Below, in pieces: positions 13,601 through 22,930 of a stretch of DNA of 64,000 bases; within the stretch, counting starts at the first letter, position 1, and each line of letters begins with the position of its first letter. The DNA is taken from assembly GCA_000507305.1 (NCBI GenBank), contig DF239261.1, forward strand, positions 1-64,000, written 5' to 3'. Position numbers and translations under genes: made by a program. Source of the stretch: Breviolum minutum Mf 1.05b.01. Taxonomy: Eukaryota; Sar; Dinophyceae; Suessiales; Symbiodiniaceae. The notes below the pieces were generated by a model that saw only the letters and a program-made list of their open reading frames with translations, did no database searches and was not told the DNA's origin.

Positions 13601-16600
13601 TGACATGACCCTTGTCATGACGGTGGTGCCCGGAAAGGGTGGTCAATCCTTCATGGTGGATATGATGGAGCGCCTTGGACGTAGGGACTCTGCGGTCGCA
13701 GGGTCGCATCATCATGGTAGGTCCATGCAAGGCGTCCTGGGGGCAACAGTCACCACCAGTGGTGGAACAGGATGAATAACCTTCTTAGGCCAGGGCTCCC
13801 GAACTAAACTTTTAGATAGTTTTGGATTTGCTGTGTTTTGCCAATGGTTTTTCCATGTTTTTCTTTTAAGAGAAGAGTTGACGATTTTGGAAAATATTTG
13901 ATCATTTTTTTGCAAATACCTCTTATAGGCAAATTTATCATGTAGGAAGTCTCGGCATTTTTGCAGCTAAACTAAACTAGGCTTCATTTCTCGGGGGGGG
14001 GGGGGGGTTGGCAGCCAGAAGGGCCAATAGATCTCCATAACAGCATTCCAAAACTATGTCAACTGAAATTTTATGATCCCTAAGGATTGTGGGATCTCAA
14101 AGCTGGCGCTTTGGAGATCTCAAACCCATGCTATACACATCCAAACCCCTGTATAGTGACAGTGATTCTTAGGGATGTTTTTCTTCTCAACCCTGCTTCC
14201 CATTCGAGTTCTTTCATTGAGATTCCACATCAAACGACTTTTTGCATGATCCCACAGAACTCATGTTTCATCCAGCAGTTCTGAAAAAAGCTCTTGATAG
14301 ACGATTTACTGAATAGTTAAGTTAAGAGTCTTATTTTCAGAACTTCAGAAGTACTTCTCCAAGTGGTCCACCTAAAGGAACCCGAACAAATTCATACAAA
14401 GTCATCCCCAATGATTCGTTTCATTCCATATACGTACGTTTTCATGATCATCCTCCCTGTCCGCTGCCCTCGCACCTAAGGAAGGTTCGTAGCGTTCGAG
14501 CCAAATATCCTGAAAAAGCTGCTTGTCCAGTAGAATTTCTTCAAAAGGTTGCACACGTAACTGAGCCCGGACTTGTTAACGAGATGTATCGTAAACACAC
14601 ATATATATACGCATATATACAGTTATTTACATAATTTTCCTAAGGGTTGGGATGGATGGTGAAGTCTTATGCCACTTTACAAAATTGATGCCACATATCG
14701 GATTGGTGCAAGTTCACTTCGGTTTTCCCAAGGCTAAGGTTGAAAGTACCTTTGGGTGTGACGGATATGTTTTGCTGATGCTGCCAAGTGCTTATAATAA
14801 GCATGCTCACTTTTCGTCCCCTAAGGATCGGGTTGTAAGTTGTAAGTTGTTCCCCCTTCCATACATGGCCTGTTTATTGGCTTTAAAAAAATGCGGGTGG
14901 ATCAGTTGATCCTAATTGAGATGATCCTATCATCCGGTGATGCCTGAGGATATTGAAGTGGATGGTGGCGTCAAGGTCCATACCGTTGATGAAGCCGCCA
15001 AGGCCCGCAGAATGTGAACATCTCGACGAAGTTCGATGTTTTCATGGGAATTTTTCGGGAAGTCAAACTCGACATTTTTGTTAGGCGGATGGTTTTTTTC
15101 TTTGTGTTGAAAGGTTTTGCATGAAGGGGATTTCAAGGGATTTTCTTTTTTGTGGTTCGTTTCCCTCGTCTTTCAAATACACTGAAAGCTTTTGGAGTCC
15201 AAAATAAATATCAAACCTCACGGATTTCCATGGTGTTTGGAAGCCGAGGTGTTTTTTTTTGGCAGACGAAGAAAAACTAGGTGGTGGTTTCAAATATGTT
15301 TTATTTTCACCCCTACTTGGGGAGATTATCAAATTTGACTAATATTTTTCAAAGGGGTTGAAACCACCAACCAGAAAACAAAAAAGGGACTGGTTCAGTG
15401 CTTGGCTGCCTGACATTTTTCAGAACGCCAGGCTGGAGCAAACATGATCGTGTCAGGCACTGGTGTCTACAAGGCCATGGTAAAACCTGGATCGGGTCCT
15501 ACAGGATCTCTCGGAGTGGTATATTCACCTATAACAATACCAACAACATTATTTAAATGTAGGAAAATGGCAGCCATGACCATGGATCCTCTTTGGGTGG
15601 TTGGTTTTTTTAATCTCCCTGTTTTTTTTGAAGCAGTCGATGATCGGTACAGATGGATCGCTGATGGGGTTTTGAGATGCGATCGATCGTGACCAAGCGG
15701 TTATGCACAAATTGTCAAAGTTTTGTTTACAAAATAGGGTCCTTTTTGTGTTTGATCGTGAACCTGTTGAAAATGTGATATATATATATATATTATATAC
15801 AACATATGTGTCCCCCATTTGAAGTGTAGAACTTTACAGCGTTTGGACATGTATTTTACCTTCCATGGAATTTTTAACATAATTGTACACAGTACACACA
15901 CATATTTGTTGTCATTACATTGTTTAGTCATGCAAGTAAATGAAGGAGAACAACTGCTACAAAGGCCTTGCACATGCTGGCAAGTTGATTTATGTTTTTT
16001 ACTAAAGAACCTAAAGACCTTCTGTAATTTCTATACTACCATCCTGAATCCTTTCAAACAGACTTTGAACAAAAAAACAAGGTATGGTTATGTATCATGT
16101 AAATACTGAGGTGTGTATGTCTTTTTTGTTAGTCAAATGCATCACAAATTTCGCATCCAAACACCCCGGATATTCATCCAGGATTCATCCACATCCAAAC
16201 CTTCCCTTTCCCAGATGCTCCCCATGTATTTGCTTAAATGTGTGGTATCCCGGATGCCATATTTGGTCATTTGCTTTTTCGATTTTTTATGGTATTCATG
16301 AACCCTAAGGATCATTTGGACCCTCCAATGGAAGGGTTGTTTCACCTGTATAGAAGTGGTGTATTGGTCCTCAAAATAGCCAGCTTTTGATGCGTCAGGA
16401 TACTTAGGGTAGGTAAAATCGATCCCATGGATCCGTCATGGGTATATTTCTGAAATCAAATCAAACACCAACACCTCCCCCTGAGATGCGGCAGGTAGAG
16501 GACATGGCCTTAGCCATTTCAACCATGAAGAGATCCGTGGAGCTTTACGGACCTTCTTCCGGAAATTCACCGTGGTTTGGGCTCGTGTGGCAACCGGTGG

Positions 16601-16656
16601 CTGGTTGGTTGGTTGGTTGGTTGGTCTTCGTTGAGATTTTCCCGAAAAGACGTTGA
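2713..16656 (+). CDS. RPE: Ribulose-phosphate 3-epimerase, 16-exon gene
   Basis: Interconverts ribulose 5-phosphate and xylulose 5-phosphate (pentose phosphate and Calvin pathways; TIM barrel). Proposed exons: 2713-2802, 3016-3123, 3983-4027, 5549-5566, 6316-6375, 7603-7647, 8176-8211, 9413-9452, 10478-10516, 12223-12265, 13243-13267, 13599-13669, 14481-14517, 14949-15002, 15432-15473, 16495-16656. All phases join. Diagnostic motifs in order: AGADYLHLD + VMDGNF (metal/catalytic His and Asp), VPAISFG, FFDCHMMV (metal His), QFTFHIEAT, VGLALNPATPLE, TVLPYLDQ, VDMTLVMTVVPGKGGQSF, DIEVDGG (catalytic Asp), AGANMIVSGTGVYK. Model is about 304 residues against the usual 220-235. The excess is exons 1-2 (possible transit peptide or wrong joining) and a C-terminal tail through a (GGTT)n run that may be mis-modelled. 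The usual N-terminal PSILS strand is altered (KKIMLAEF). Donors: 7 GT, 7 GC, 1 GA. Exon 1 start and exon 16 end are least certain. Confidence 0.92.
3562..3656. mobile_element. MITE family F, 5'-truncated
   Basis: Retains the AATGGGTAACTGGGATTA core and the GGGGGCAGGGCTCACCTT end. A poly-C/poly-A run replaces the left end. Confidence 0.6.
3983..4027 (+). CDS. RPE: RPE exon 3
   Basis: AG|G acceptor, 15 codons, donor gtgtct. Encodes AERALRAGADYLHLD, whose HxD carries a metal-binding His and Asp of the active site. Confidence 0.88.
4328..4426. mobile_element. MITE family B
   Basis: Near-palindrome with the family core TATATTTACCTACATTT and its inverse TAAATGTCGGTAAATA, and ends CCAGATGCTC / GAGCATCCTGGG. 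It lies in an RPE intron. Confidence 0.8.
5549..5566 (+). CDS. RPE: 18-bp microexon of RPE
   Basis: Encodes VMDGNF, the invariant metal-site loop of the family, between AG (5547-5548) and the donor gttgct. It joins in phase 0 to AGADYLHLD upstream and VPAISFG downstream. Without it the active-site loop is missing, which makes so small an exon credible. Confidence 0.85.
5640..5757. mobile_element. MITE family F
   Basis: Right end GGGGCCCACCTTG is conserved and the left end is degraded. The interior CTCAGTTACC...GGCCATTTATA matches the family in inverse orientation. Confidence 0.65.
6191..6280. mobile_element. MITE family B, almost perfect palindrome
   Basis: CCCATACCATCCATGTATGG at the left is mirrored at the right, with TTTACCTACATT and AATGTAGGTAAA arms. 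Only the central loop is unpaired. It is the best-preserved copy of the commonest family here and lies in the RPE intron before the VPAISFG exon. Confidence 0.9.
6610..6702. mobile_element. MITE family D
   Basis: Ends CGCCTCCCGGAACTGTCATAT and TATGTCAGTTCCCGGGAGGG are inverted copies. Two further copies lie at 28778 and 36747. Confidence 0.75.
7019..7098. mobile_element. MITE family B
   Basis: CCAGACACTCAATGTATGG ... CATTGAGTGTTTGGG with the internal TTTACCTGCATTTGG arm. This end type (ACACTCAATG) recurs at 27719 and 61530, marking a subfamily. Confidence 0.8.
7238..7336. mobile_element. MITE family A
   Basis: CTAGGTGGTTG...ATTTTCACCCCTA...GGGGAAGAT...TTGACTAATATTTTTC...GGTTGAAACCACCAACT. 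The ends are inverted copies. It lies in an RPE intron. Confidence 0.85.
7724..7860. mobile_element. MITE family F, diverged
   Basis: Right end GGGCTCCATCTTG and internal GGCCATTTATATAGGGGT are recognisable, but the left end is poor. Confidence 0.5.
7918..8020. repeat. Two-copy dispersed repeat (partner at 14077)
   Basis: The string GGGATCTCAAA...TTTGGAGATC(C/T)CAAACCC...CACATCCAAACCCCT recurs at 14077-14178. The inner part is itself an inverted repeat (GATCTCAAA / TTTGGAGATC). Confidence 0.6.
8353..8451. mobile_element. MITE family L, diverged
   Basis: Contains the GAGGTTCGGCTTTTTCAGGGGC and GGATGTCTAGG signatures shared with copies at 31713, 33928 and 36019. Confidence 0.55.
9253..9361. 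mobile_element. MITE family B, degraded
   Basis: CCCATATACTATATG ... AGTTTACCTACATTT ... GGAGCATATATGGG. The arms are still inverted but the centre is rearranged. Confidence 0.55.
9640..10100. other. GC-richer island inside an RPE intron with several frames open at once
   Basis: For about 450 bp three forward frames and one reverse frame stay open, and base composition is visibly richer in G and C than the surrounding intron. I cannot match any translation to a family. It lies between RPE exons 8 and 9, whose phases join without it, so it is not needed by RPE. It could be a nested gene, a retro-copy or a structured RNA. Confidence 0.35.
10231..10297. repeat. Family N short repeat
   Basis: TTTTTTTTACTTTGTACCATGG-TAAATCACCAT module. 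Related copies lie at 8577-8650, 19749-19803 and 20303-20372. Internal ACCATGG and a following inverted TGGT make a small hairpin. Confidence 0.6.
10593..10635. repeat. (GAT)n microsatellite
   Basis: Fourteen GAT units in an RPE intron. Confidence 0.95.
11117..11223. mobile_element. MITE family A
   Basis: CTAGATGGTGGTTTCAAATA ... GGGTTGAAACCACCAACTAG, with the internal ATTTTCACCCCC and AAATGATC blocks of the family. Confidence 0.88.
11306..11405. mobile_element. Family H element
   Basis: ACTACCCACTTATATAAGG...TAAGCATCCCTATTAACCA...GGAATATCACACGGGTTTTGA. Shares order and spacing with copies at 18461, 39944, 55925 and 29757. Confidence 0.6.
12080..12168. mobile_element. MITE family B
   Basis: CATATTTACCTACATTTGG ... 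AATGTAGGTAAACATACC, with ATCCATGTAC / GTACATGCAT outer arms. Confidence 0.82.
12301..12446. mobile_element. MITE family R (single copy here)
   Basis: TCACCGAAAGTTTCAGGTAC at the left is matched in inverse by GTACCTGAAACGTTTGGTGA at the right, and the arms continue inward (AAAATGGAGG / CCTCCATTTTT). It begins 36 bp after the end of RPE exon 10. Confidence 0.75.
12922..13025. mobile_element. MITE family B
   Basis: GCTCCATGTATGGCATATTT ... AAATATATCATACATGGATA, with outer CCCACTC / GCTATGGG. Confidence 0.8.
13088..13181. mobile_element. MITE family I
   Basis: ATGGCTACTCAACCTACCCC ... GGTTGACTAGCCATGAG are inverted ends. The centre is rich in CCCC and AATAAGGCCTTATTAAGG. Confidence 0.75.
13356..13453. 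repeat. 49-bp direct tandem repeat, two copies
   Basis: GTCGTCGATGATTATTTG-TTCTGTGTTGTTTTTAAATCA occurs twice with a 49-bp period, directly after a (TTG)/(TTGG) tract, between RPE exons 11 and 12. Confidence 0.9.
14077..14178. repeat. Two-copy dispersed repeat (partner at 7918)
   Basis: Same order of blocks as 7918-8020, including GGAGATCTCAAACCC and CACATCCAAACCCCTGTATA. Confidence 0.6.
15277..15374. mobile_element. MITE family A
   Basis: CTAGGTGGTGGTTTCAAATA ... GGTTGAAACCACCAACCAG, with internal TTTTCACCCCTACTTGGGGA. It ends 57 bp before RPE exon 15. Confidence 0.9.
15498..15597. mobile_element. MITE family B, degraded
   Basis: CCTACAGGATCTCTCGGAGT ... CCATGGATCCTCTTTGGG with a reduced TTCACCTATAAC core. 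It lies just after RPE exon 15. Confidence 0.5.
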
Positions 16657-16671
16657 GTGATTAGTTAATAT

Positions 16672-16770
16672 CTAGGTGGTGGTTTCAAATATCTTTTTAT
16701 TTTCACCCCTACTTGGGGAAATGATCCAAGTTGACTAATATTTTTCAGATGGGTTGAAACCACCAACTAG
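16672..16770. mobile_element. MITE family A, consensus-like
   Basis: Both ends read CTAGGTGGTGGTTTCAA / TTGAAACCACCAACTAG without mismatch. It starts 16 bp after the modelled RPE stop. Confidence 0.92.
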
Positions 16771-17535
16771 AAATGTCTGTTTTGTTTTTTGTGAATCCAT
16801 TGGGTTGGGGAAAATCCTTCCAAATTTGAGTCAGGTTTGAGTCATGCAATTGGTTTTCGCTCCGGGAAAATGGATGAAAATGGAAGATGAAAAGTGATCC
16901 TTTTGGGATCACCTATTTTCAGAAGCAAACTGTTAGTTTCAGGGAGTGTATATAGATATAATTTAATGTTATAACCTTGGATTTGCTGAGATGCGTTTGT
17001 TTTTTCCCAAAGTATAGCTTATTCCCTTGTGCTTGACATCAAGATAGAAAGTGGAAACATTACCTGGGAATACCGGTTTAAGAGGCATCACCTTCTTTGG
17101 ATCCCTAAGGTTTCAGTAGTTCTGGTGGTTCATACCATAGACACATTGCTGCCACGCCATCTGGACGCACCTCGGCAGGAAATGGCTACAGCGGTGAGAA
17201 GCTATCACCTTTGCGTTACGACAGAGATTTGAAAGGAGGCTATGCTTCCTAGCGCTTTTGAAAAGCAGGAAAAGATAGAGTATCTGTGGAAGATGTTGTA
17301 GCAATTAATGGGTGAACATGGATGAAATTGAACATGAAAGGGGTTTGGTCTTGTGACTTGTTTGACTTTATAGCTGGTGATTGGTGTTATAGCATGTGAC
17401 TGATTACTGCCATGGAGGCGCAAGCCAACACTACTAGACGACACCATTCACCCCGACTTAATGCTACCCTTTCCACTAGAAAGAAGGATGAAAGAAGGGC
17501 GTTTTGTTGTCTGAAATAAATTTTGATTCAGATGC

Positions 17536-17641
17536 CCTAGGGATCCAATCACCTTCTGAGAATGGTAATGGAGCCTCAATACTATGCTGAGGAAGTGGTT
17601 GGACACCCCAATCATCAGCTGAGAATATGATTGGATCCCCT
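17536..17641. mobile_element. MITE family J
   Basis: CCTAGGGATCCAATCACCTT ... ATGATTGGATCCCCTAA inverted ends. The left half matches the inverse of the right half of the copy at 22442. Confidence 0.85.
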
Positions 17642-17817
17642 AATAATTGGTATTTAGTATTCGCATAGTATTCGCCGTGCTCACTACCATTTTCACTTTA
17701 TCAGCCTGTGCACTGTGCACTGTGCAGAGGTGTAGGCAACCAATTTAAGGAATTGACCACACAAAAGCGTCATCCAAGGGGCGTGACCAGTGGCATAAGA
17801 GTTACCTGGTTGAAGGG

Positions 17818-18366
<549 letters not shown>

Positions 18367-18460
18367 TAGCCCACTGAAAAACATGGGGAGAGAACAGGTT
18401 CAGCCTCCCCTAAAATTTTCAGCAATGAACAAAGGCCCCCCTGGTTGTTTAGGGTGTAAA

Positions 18461-18571
18461 AGGAGATTATACTACCCAGTTATGCTGGGATTATAATAAA
18501 CCATTATAAGGATCCCTATTAACCAACCAGTATTTCATGGAAAGTATCCGAGGGTTTTTTTCGTGGCTCAA
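18461..18571. mobile_element. Family H element
   Basis: ACTACCCAGTTATGCTGGG, AAACCATTATAAGGATCCCT and AACCAACCAGTATTTCATGG in family order. Confidence 0.65.
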
Positions 18572-19558
18572 TTGATTTGCTCATGGTGCGGCAGGTGAGA
18601 GTCATGTAATAGATCTGCGTAACAGTCACAAACAGGATCATTACATGTTTAGGCTGGGGAATCCCTATAAACCGTTGTAAACCCTTAGGATGCCCACGAT
18701 TGCATTGTGGGGTGGGGGGGTAGATCCAAGTTGCAAGTTTTTTTGGATGTTAAACCCCTGGTTAAGGTGTTTTTTCACTTAAAGGACCCTACAAAAGCAT
18801 TGGGGAAACCACATGGCTTGCAAGTTGGTATTTGTGATGTAGACTTTTGCTGAAAGGAAAAGGTCGAAGATGGTGAAACATGGAAGATGGATCGAAGATG
18901 GTGAAAGTGTCAAAGAAGTTTCAAAGCGTCTTTCACTACAAGCTTTCTACATTTGAGGGTGTGACAAGATCAGCTGAAGTTGAGCAATACAATGATTGAA
19001 ATTGACAGTTGGGGAAGAGAATAAGCCATTCATCAAACATCATGAAACCATCATTTCTTGCGAATCCTGTTCTTGGAATACTCCCTTTTTCTTAAATAGC
19101 TGCATAGTACAGAGCGCCTCCAGAACGAAGACATAACACTATGACAACTTCATATGGTCGGTTCTCTTCAGCACATTTTGAAATTGAACATTGGTGATTG
19201 GCATTTCTTGTTAAGAAAGAGTCTTGACTTGCAGTCAAGAACAAGAACTTTCTGATGTACATAAAGATCATTATTTATCATTATTACATCTTATTATATA
19301 CTATATATATTATGTATTTCTGGCGCATGGGTCAGCCACCACCTCAATGAGATTATTTCACCCGAGTTATTCCAGACAATCTTGGAAACACCCAAGGTTT
19401 TTACAGTGATGATAAGGAGTATGTCGACTTTTAGCCGTTTGAAACTTAGTGAGTTTTGTTTGTTCATCCAAGGATTTGATTTTTGTTCACTCACTGAAAA
19501 ACATACACCTCTAACAAAAAATCAGGGAGCAAAGTTTCAAATTTCTCACAAGCCCGCC

Positions 19559-22500
19559 ATGTCGAAACATGCCGCTTTACTGGACGCGACTCATGGCGGC
19601 CTTTTTACGTGGCCGCCTTACGTAAAAGCCAAGTCCCTCGGCATTAGATCCCGGGATTTGGAGGCTCCGGCGAGATAATTTAGCACCTAGGCGAAGTGGA
19701 TCAAAGCGAAATATTTGTCAAAGGTGGTTACAGCTTGCATGTGTTTCAGGTCATTTTTTACTTTGGTACCATGGTAAACCATCATTTGGGAGAAGATGTT
19801 TTACGGTTTCCAGGCACCTTAAGCAAATCCAAGATAGCAACAAAAGTCATTCAACAAAAATCAGAAGAAATGTTGTGGGTTTGTTTTACATTTTAGGCAT
19901 GCACACATATAGTTGTAACACACAAATAGCATACATACATTTGAAAAATATAACATGTATATTCAGGTTTTGTTATCTTCATTAAACATGTTGAAATCCA
20001 AGATGTAACACACAAAATGCTATAACATGTTCTTCCATTTCCTCTTCAGCATCGCTTTTCAGCGCTCAGGAGCTATAGTACCTTCCTGGCCTCTGCCGAT
20101 GACACCCCACCACCTGCGGCGCAGCGTACGGCCAGTTTGGCGGCGCGCTTTCTCATGCGTTTGGGGCAACGGTCGGAGGTGCGAAACTGTTGGTGTTGTT
20201 GTTTTTGGTGGCAACTTTTTTGGGGCAAATTATAACGGCCTTTACCTCATGTCACCCCAAATGGTGGTGATTGTACCGGGAATCTCCCCTTTGATTTTTT
20301 GTGAGGTGTTTTTTTTCTTTCTACCATGGTAAATCACCATTAAAAAAGGACCCTTTGGGGAATATGTTTCCCAATCACCTGAAGCAAATCTAAGTTTCTC
20401 AAGTTCCGTCCGAAAGGAATTTGCACCCTGAGTGGATGTTTTGGGAGGATTTTTATCGGTCCCGGAGTGGATGTTCTTTTGATCGAAAGGTTTCGGCGTT
20501 TCGGTGTTGACCCGGCAAAGGGACCTTCCAAACGGACCGCTGTTTGGGTGAGTTTTCCTCCCAATCAACCGCTCTGCCAGGATTTGGCCCGTTGGGCCGC
20601 TGATCCAGACACACCCAGCACAGTAAGTGCGCTGAAAAAGGCCAAGGCCTCCCCCGAGATAGAGACGTCCTTGCTGAAGCTTGAAGGTCACTTGGTAGGA
20701 TTTTGGCAGACACAAGTAAAACCTTGGGGTTCAATTTGGGATGCCAGTGATTAGTCACCACCAGGATGACATGGAATCCTGATTTAAAGCTTCATTTGCT
20801 ACTGGAATCCTGGACCCCCAAGCATGAGGGGGGTGGTTTCTAAGATGTTTGCTATTTTTACGAATATTTCGCCCTTTGGGGAAATGACTGAGATTGATTT
20901 GACGATTGCGCAGCTTTTGAAATGGGTGGATCAACCTCCAAGCATATGCATCATATGCATAAGAATCCAGAAAATCATGCTAGGGAAAGTGATGCTCTTC
21001 AATGTCACCAAGATTTTTTGATTCAAGAATCTGGGACTATCTTCAAGAAGCAGGGGTTGTAAAGGATCAGATTTTTGCAGGTGAGATGAGAGGTTTCTTT
21101 TTGGGCATGTACAGATACCCATACATTCCATGTATAGCATATTTCCCTACATTTATGGTTGAATTTTATGGTAAATACATAGGTATACCATGACAATGGA
21201 TCCGTCATGGGATATGAAGGGATTATTGAGGGATGTATGAACCTTGGAGCAGGTTACCTGCGTTGTTGTCTTCATTGGTCTTTTAAACGCCTGAGGATAA
21301 AACAATTTTGTGATGTCTCAAAGTTTTTTTTTTGTTAGTTTCACCCCAATCCTTGCAGCAAATTGATCCAATTTGACGTGCGCATCTTTTTTCAAATGGC
21401 TGGGCGGAAGAAACACCAACTCGAAATCCGGCTCTCATCATATTGCTTCTCAATGTTTCTCATTGGAGTCCACTTCGAATCTCCACATCTTAGCTGGTAG
21501 CCATGCTGTGTATACCTGGACCCCTTTTTGACTCCCAAAGTGTAATGGTCAATCTGAAGTTTCTCCTGAGAGGTCGTGACTACCTACTAATTATACTTTC
21601 ATTTGTCTTACGTAATAGGGTCAACGTATATACTTTTCTTCAACATGTAGATATATGTTTGATAAGAATAAATTTGATGTTTGACCAAATGTGCATACAT
21701 TATATATTTTATATTTGCTGCATATGTGTATGCAACTCACTACTAATGCGCTTCCATGTATATACATATGTACATGTATAGGTGTACTTCTCTCCAAGTA
21801 TAGTTCCAGATGCATCATGATGCATCTACGGAAAAAACACATGATACAGCTGATGCTAGTGTTGTTCCTACTGTTGATGGAAGAAATCCTGCACCACCTG
21901 GGATGTATAAAACCCTCTCAATAATGGGATATTTCCCATATCAACTGGTTAGCCGGATTTCTTCCATCACCAGTATTAATTAATGGATATGTGAACACTG
22001 CACCATCCAAAACTCCAAAACTGCTTGGTCGCTGACCCCAGGTTCAAAGTCCAAGGAGTTTATCAGTTTATCGTTGGTCACCGGCGTGCTGTGCTGGGTA
22101 GTCAATCCCGGGTATGTGGGAAAAGCGGTTGAGGGTTTCCCTCCCTGAAACTGACACAGCACCTGAAATAATGGGATTGGTAGGGAAGGCCTTATGACAC
22201 AATGGGATTGGTGGGGAAGGCCTTATGACAGGTGCTATGTCAGTGTACTCCTGTTGATGGTTGAGCAGTCATACGCTAGTTGAGGTTGGTTAGTTTATGC
22301 CACTTGCCTGGCCTTAGACATCATATACATCGGGGTACCTACTAGTTACTAGAAAATCAGTGGAGAATTTTTGAATCAACAGTATCAATACTTACAACTA
22401 CAGAAAAACAAATCCCTTGAATCTGAATGACTTTCATTACTCCTAGGGATCCAATCACCTTGTCAGATGATGATTGGGGTGTATAATCACCTCCTTAGCA

Positions 22501-22708
22501 AGGCCATTACCATTCTCAGAAGGTGATTGGATCCCTAGGGAATGTGGTACTCGTAAGACCATGGTCTTCCCACTGATGCCAGGAGCTTCCATTTCCAGAT
22601 GACCCGGCAATGGCCATGCCGCACCCAAAGAAGGAGAGACGTGTCCTACTCACATTGGACACAAAGGGGGTGTTGTCACAGAAGCAAACAGACGTGAACA
22701 TGGCATGA
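19559..22708 (+). CDS. Unrecognised gene, partial model
   Basis: Proposed exons: 19559-19663 (ATG start MSKHAALLDATHGG; GC donor), 20050-20180 (contains AARFLMRLGQRSE; GC donor), 20490-20686 (AG|G; contains RRFGVDPAKGPSKRTAVW and DLARWAADPDTPST), and 22583-22708 (AG|G; contains RRVLLTLDTKGVLSQKQTD then an in-frame TGA). Exons one to three join in phase. The last joins only if the third ends at a GA donor, so an exon may be missing. Codons in these exons are clearly richer in G and C than the flanks. Family N and degraded family A repeats sit in the introns. No domain recognised. Confidence 0.5.
20828..20941. mobile_element. MITE family A, strongly diverged
   Basis: GGTGGTTTCTAAGATGTTTG ... 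TTTGGGGAAATGACTGAGAT ... TGGGTGGATCAACCTCCAAG keeps the family order. It looks like an exon in one frame but is better explained as an old element. Confidence 0.55.
21118..21211. mobile_element. MITE family B
   Basis: CATTCCATGTATAGCATATT ... GGTATACCATGACAATGGAT with outer CCC / GGG. Confidence 0.75.
21871..21973. mobile_element. MITE family E with TA target duplication
   Basis: CTGTTGATGGAAGAAATCC ... GGATTTCTTCCATCACCAG are inverted ends. The dinucleotide TA stands directly outside both ends (21869-21870 and 21974-21975), the target preference of Tc1/mariner-type elements. Confidence 0.85.
22151..22245. repeat. 34-bp direct repeat inside a larger palindrome
   Basis: AATGGGATTGGTAGGGAAGG-CCTTATGACA occurs twice in tandem, enclosed by CAGCACCTG and CAGGTGCTATG arms. 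Confidence 0.75.
22442..22540. mobile_element. MITE family J, well preserved
   Basis: CCTAGGGATCCAATCACCTT at the left is mirrored by AAGGTGATTGGATCCCTAGG at the right. Confidence 0.92.
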
Positions 22709-22930
22709 TTTTTGATTTATATGCTGTACTTCTCGTTTTTGTTTCTTTGCAACACTTCCCTTCGCAAGAGTATGCACTATTTTGCTTCATTTCTAAAGAC
22801 ATGCTGATAAATCATAGAGGAAACATGCGGCATAAAAGGAAAGAACGTTGACTTCGAGAGATGTTGACAAAGAACTATTCGTGAGTTTTTGTTTTTCCGC
22901 GGTTTGGTCGCCGTGTTTTCCTGGGAGCAG

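Noticed and set aside
20587-20662. Two tiny introns suggested by gtgagt and gtaagt inside 20490-20686
   Set aside because: They would be 33 and 24 bp long and the frame is open straight through, so a single exon is simpler.
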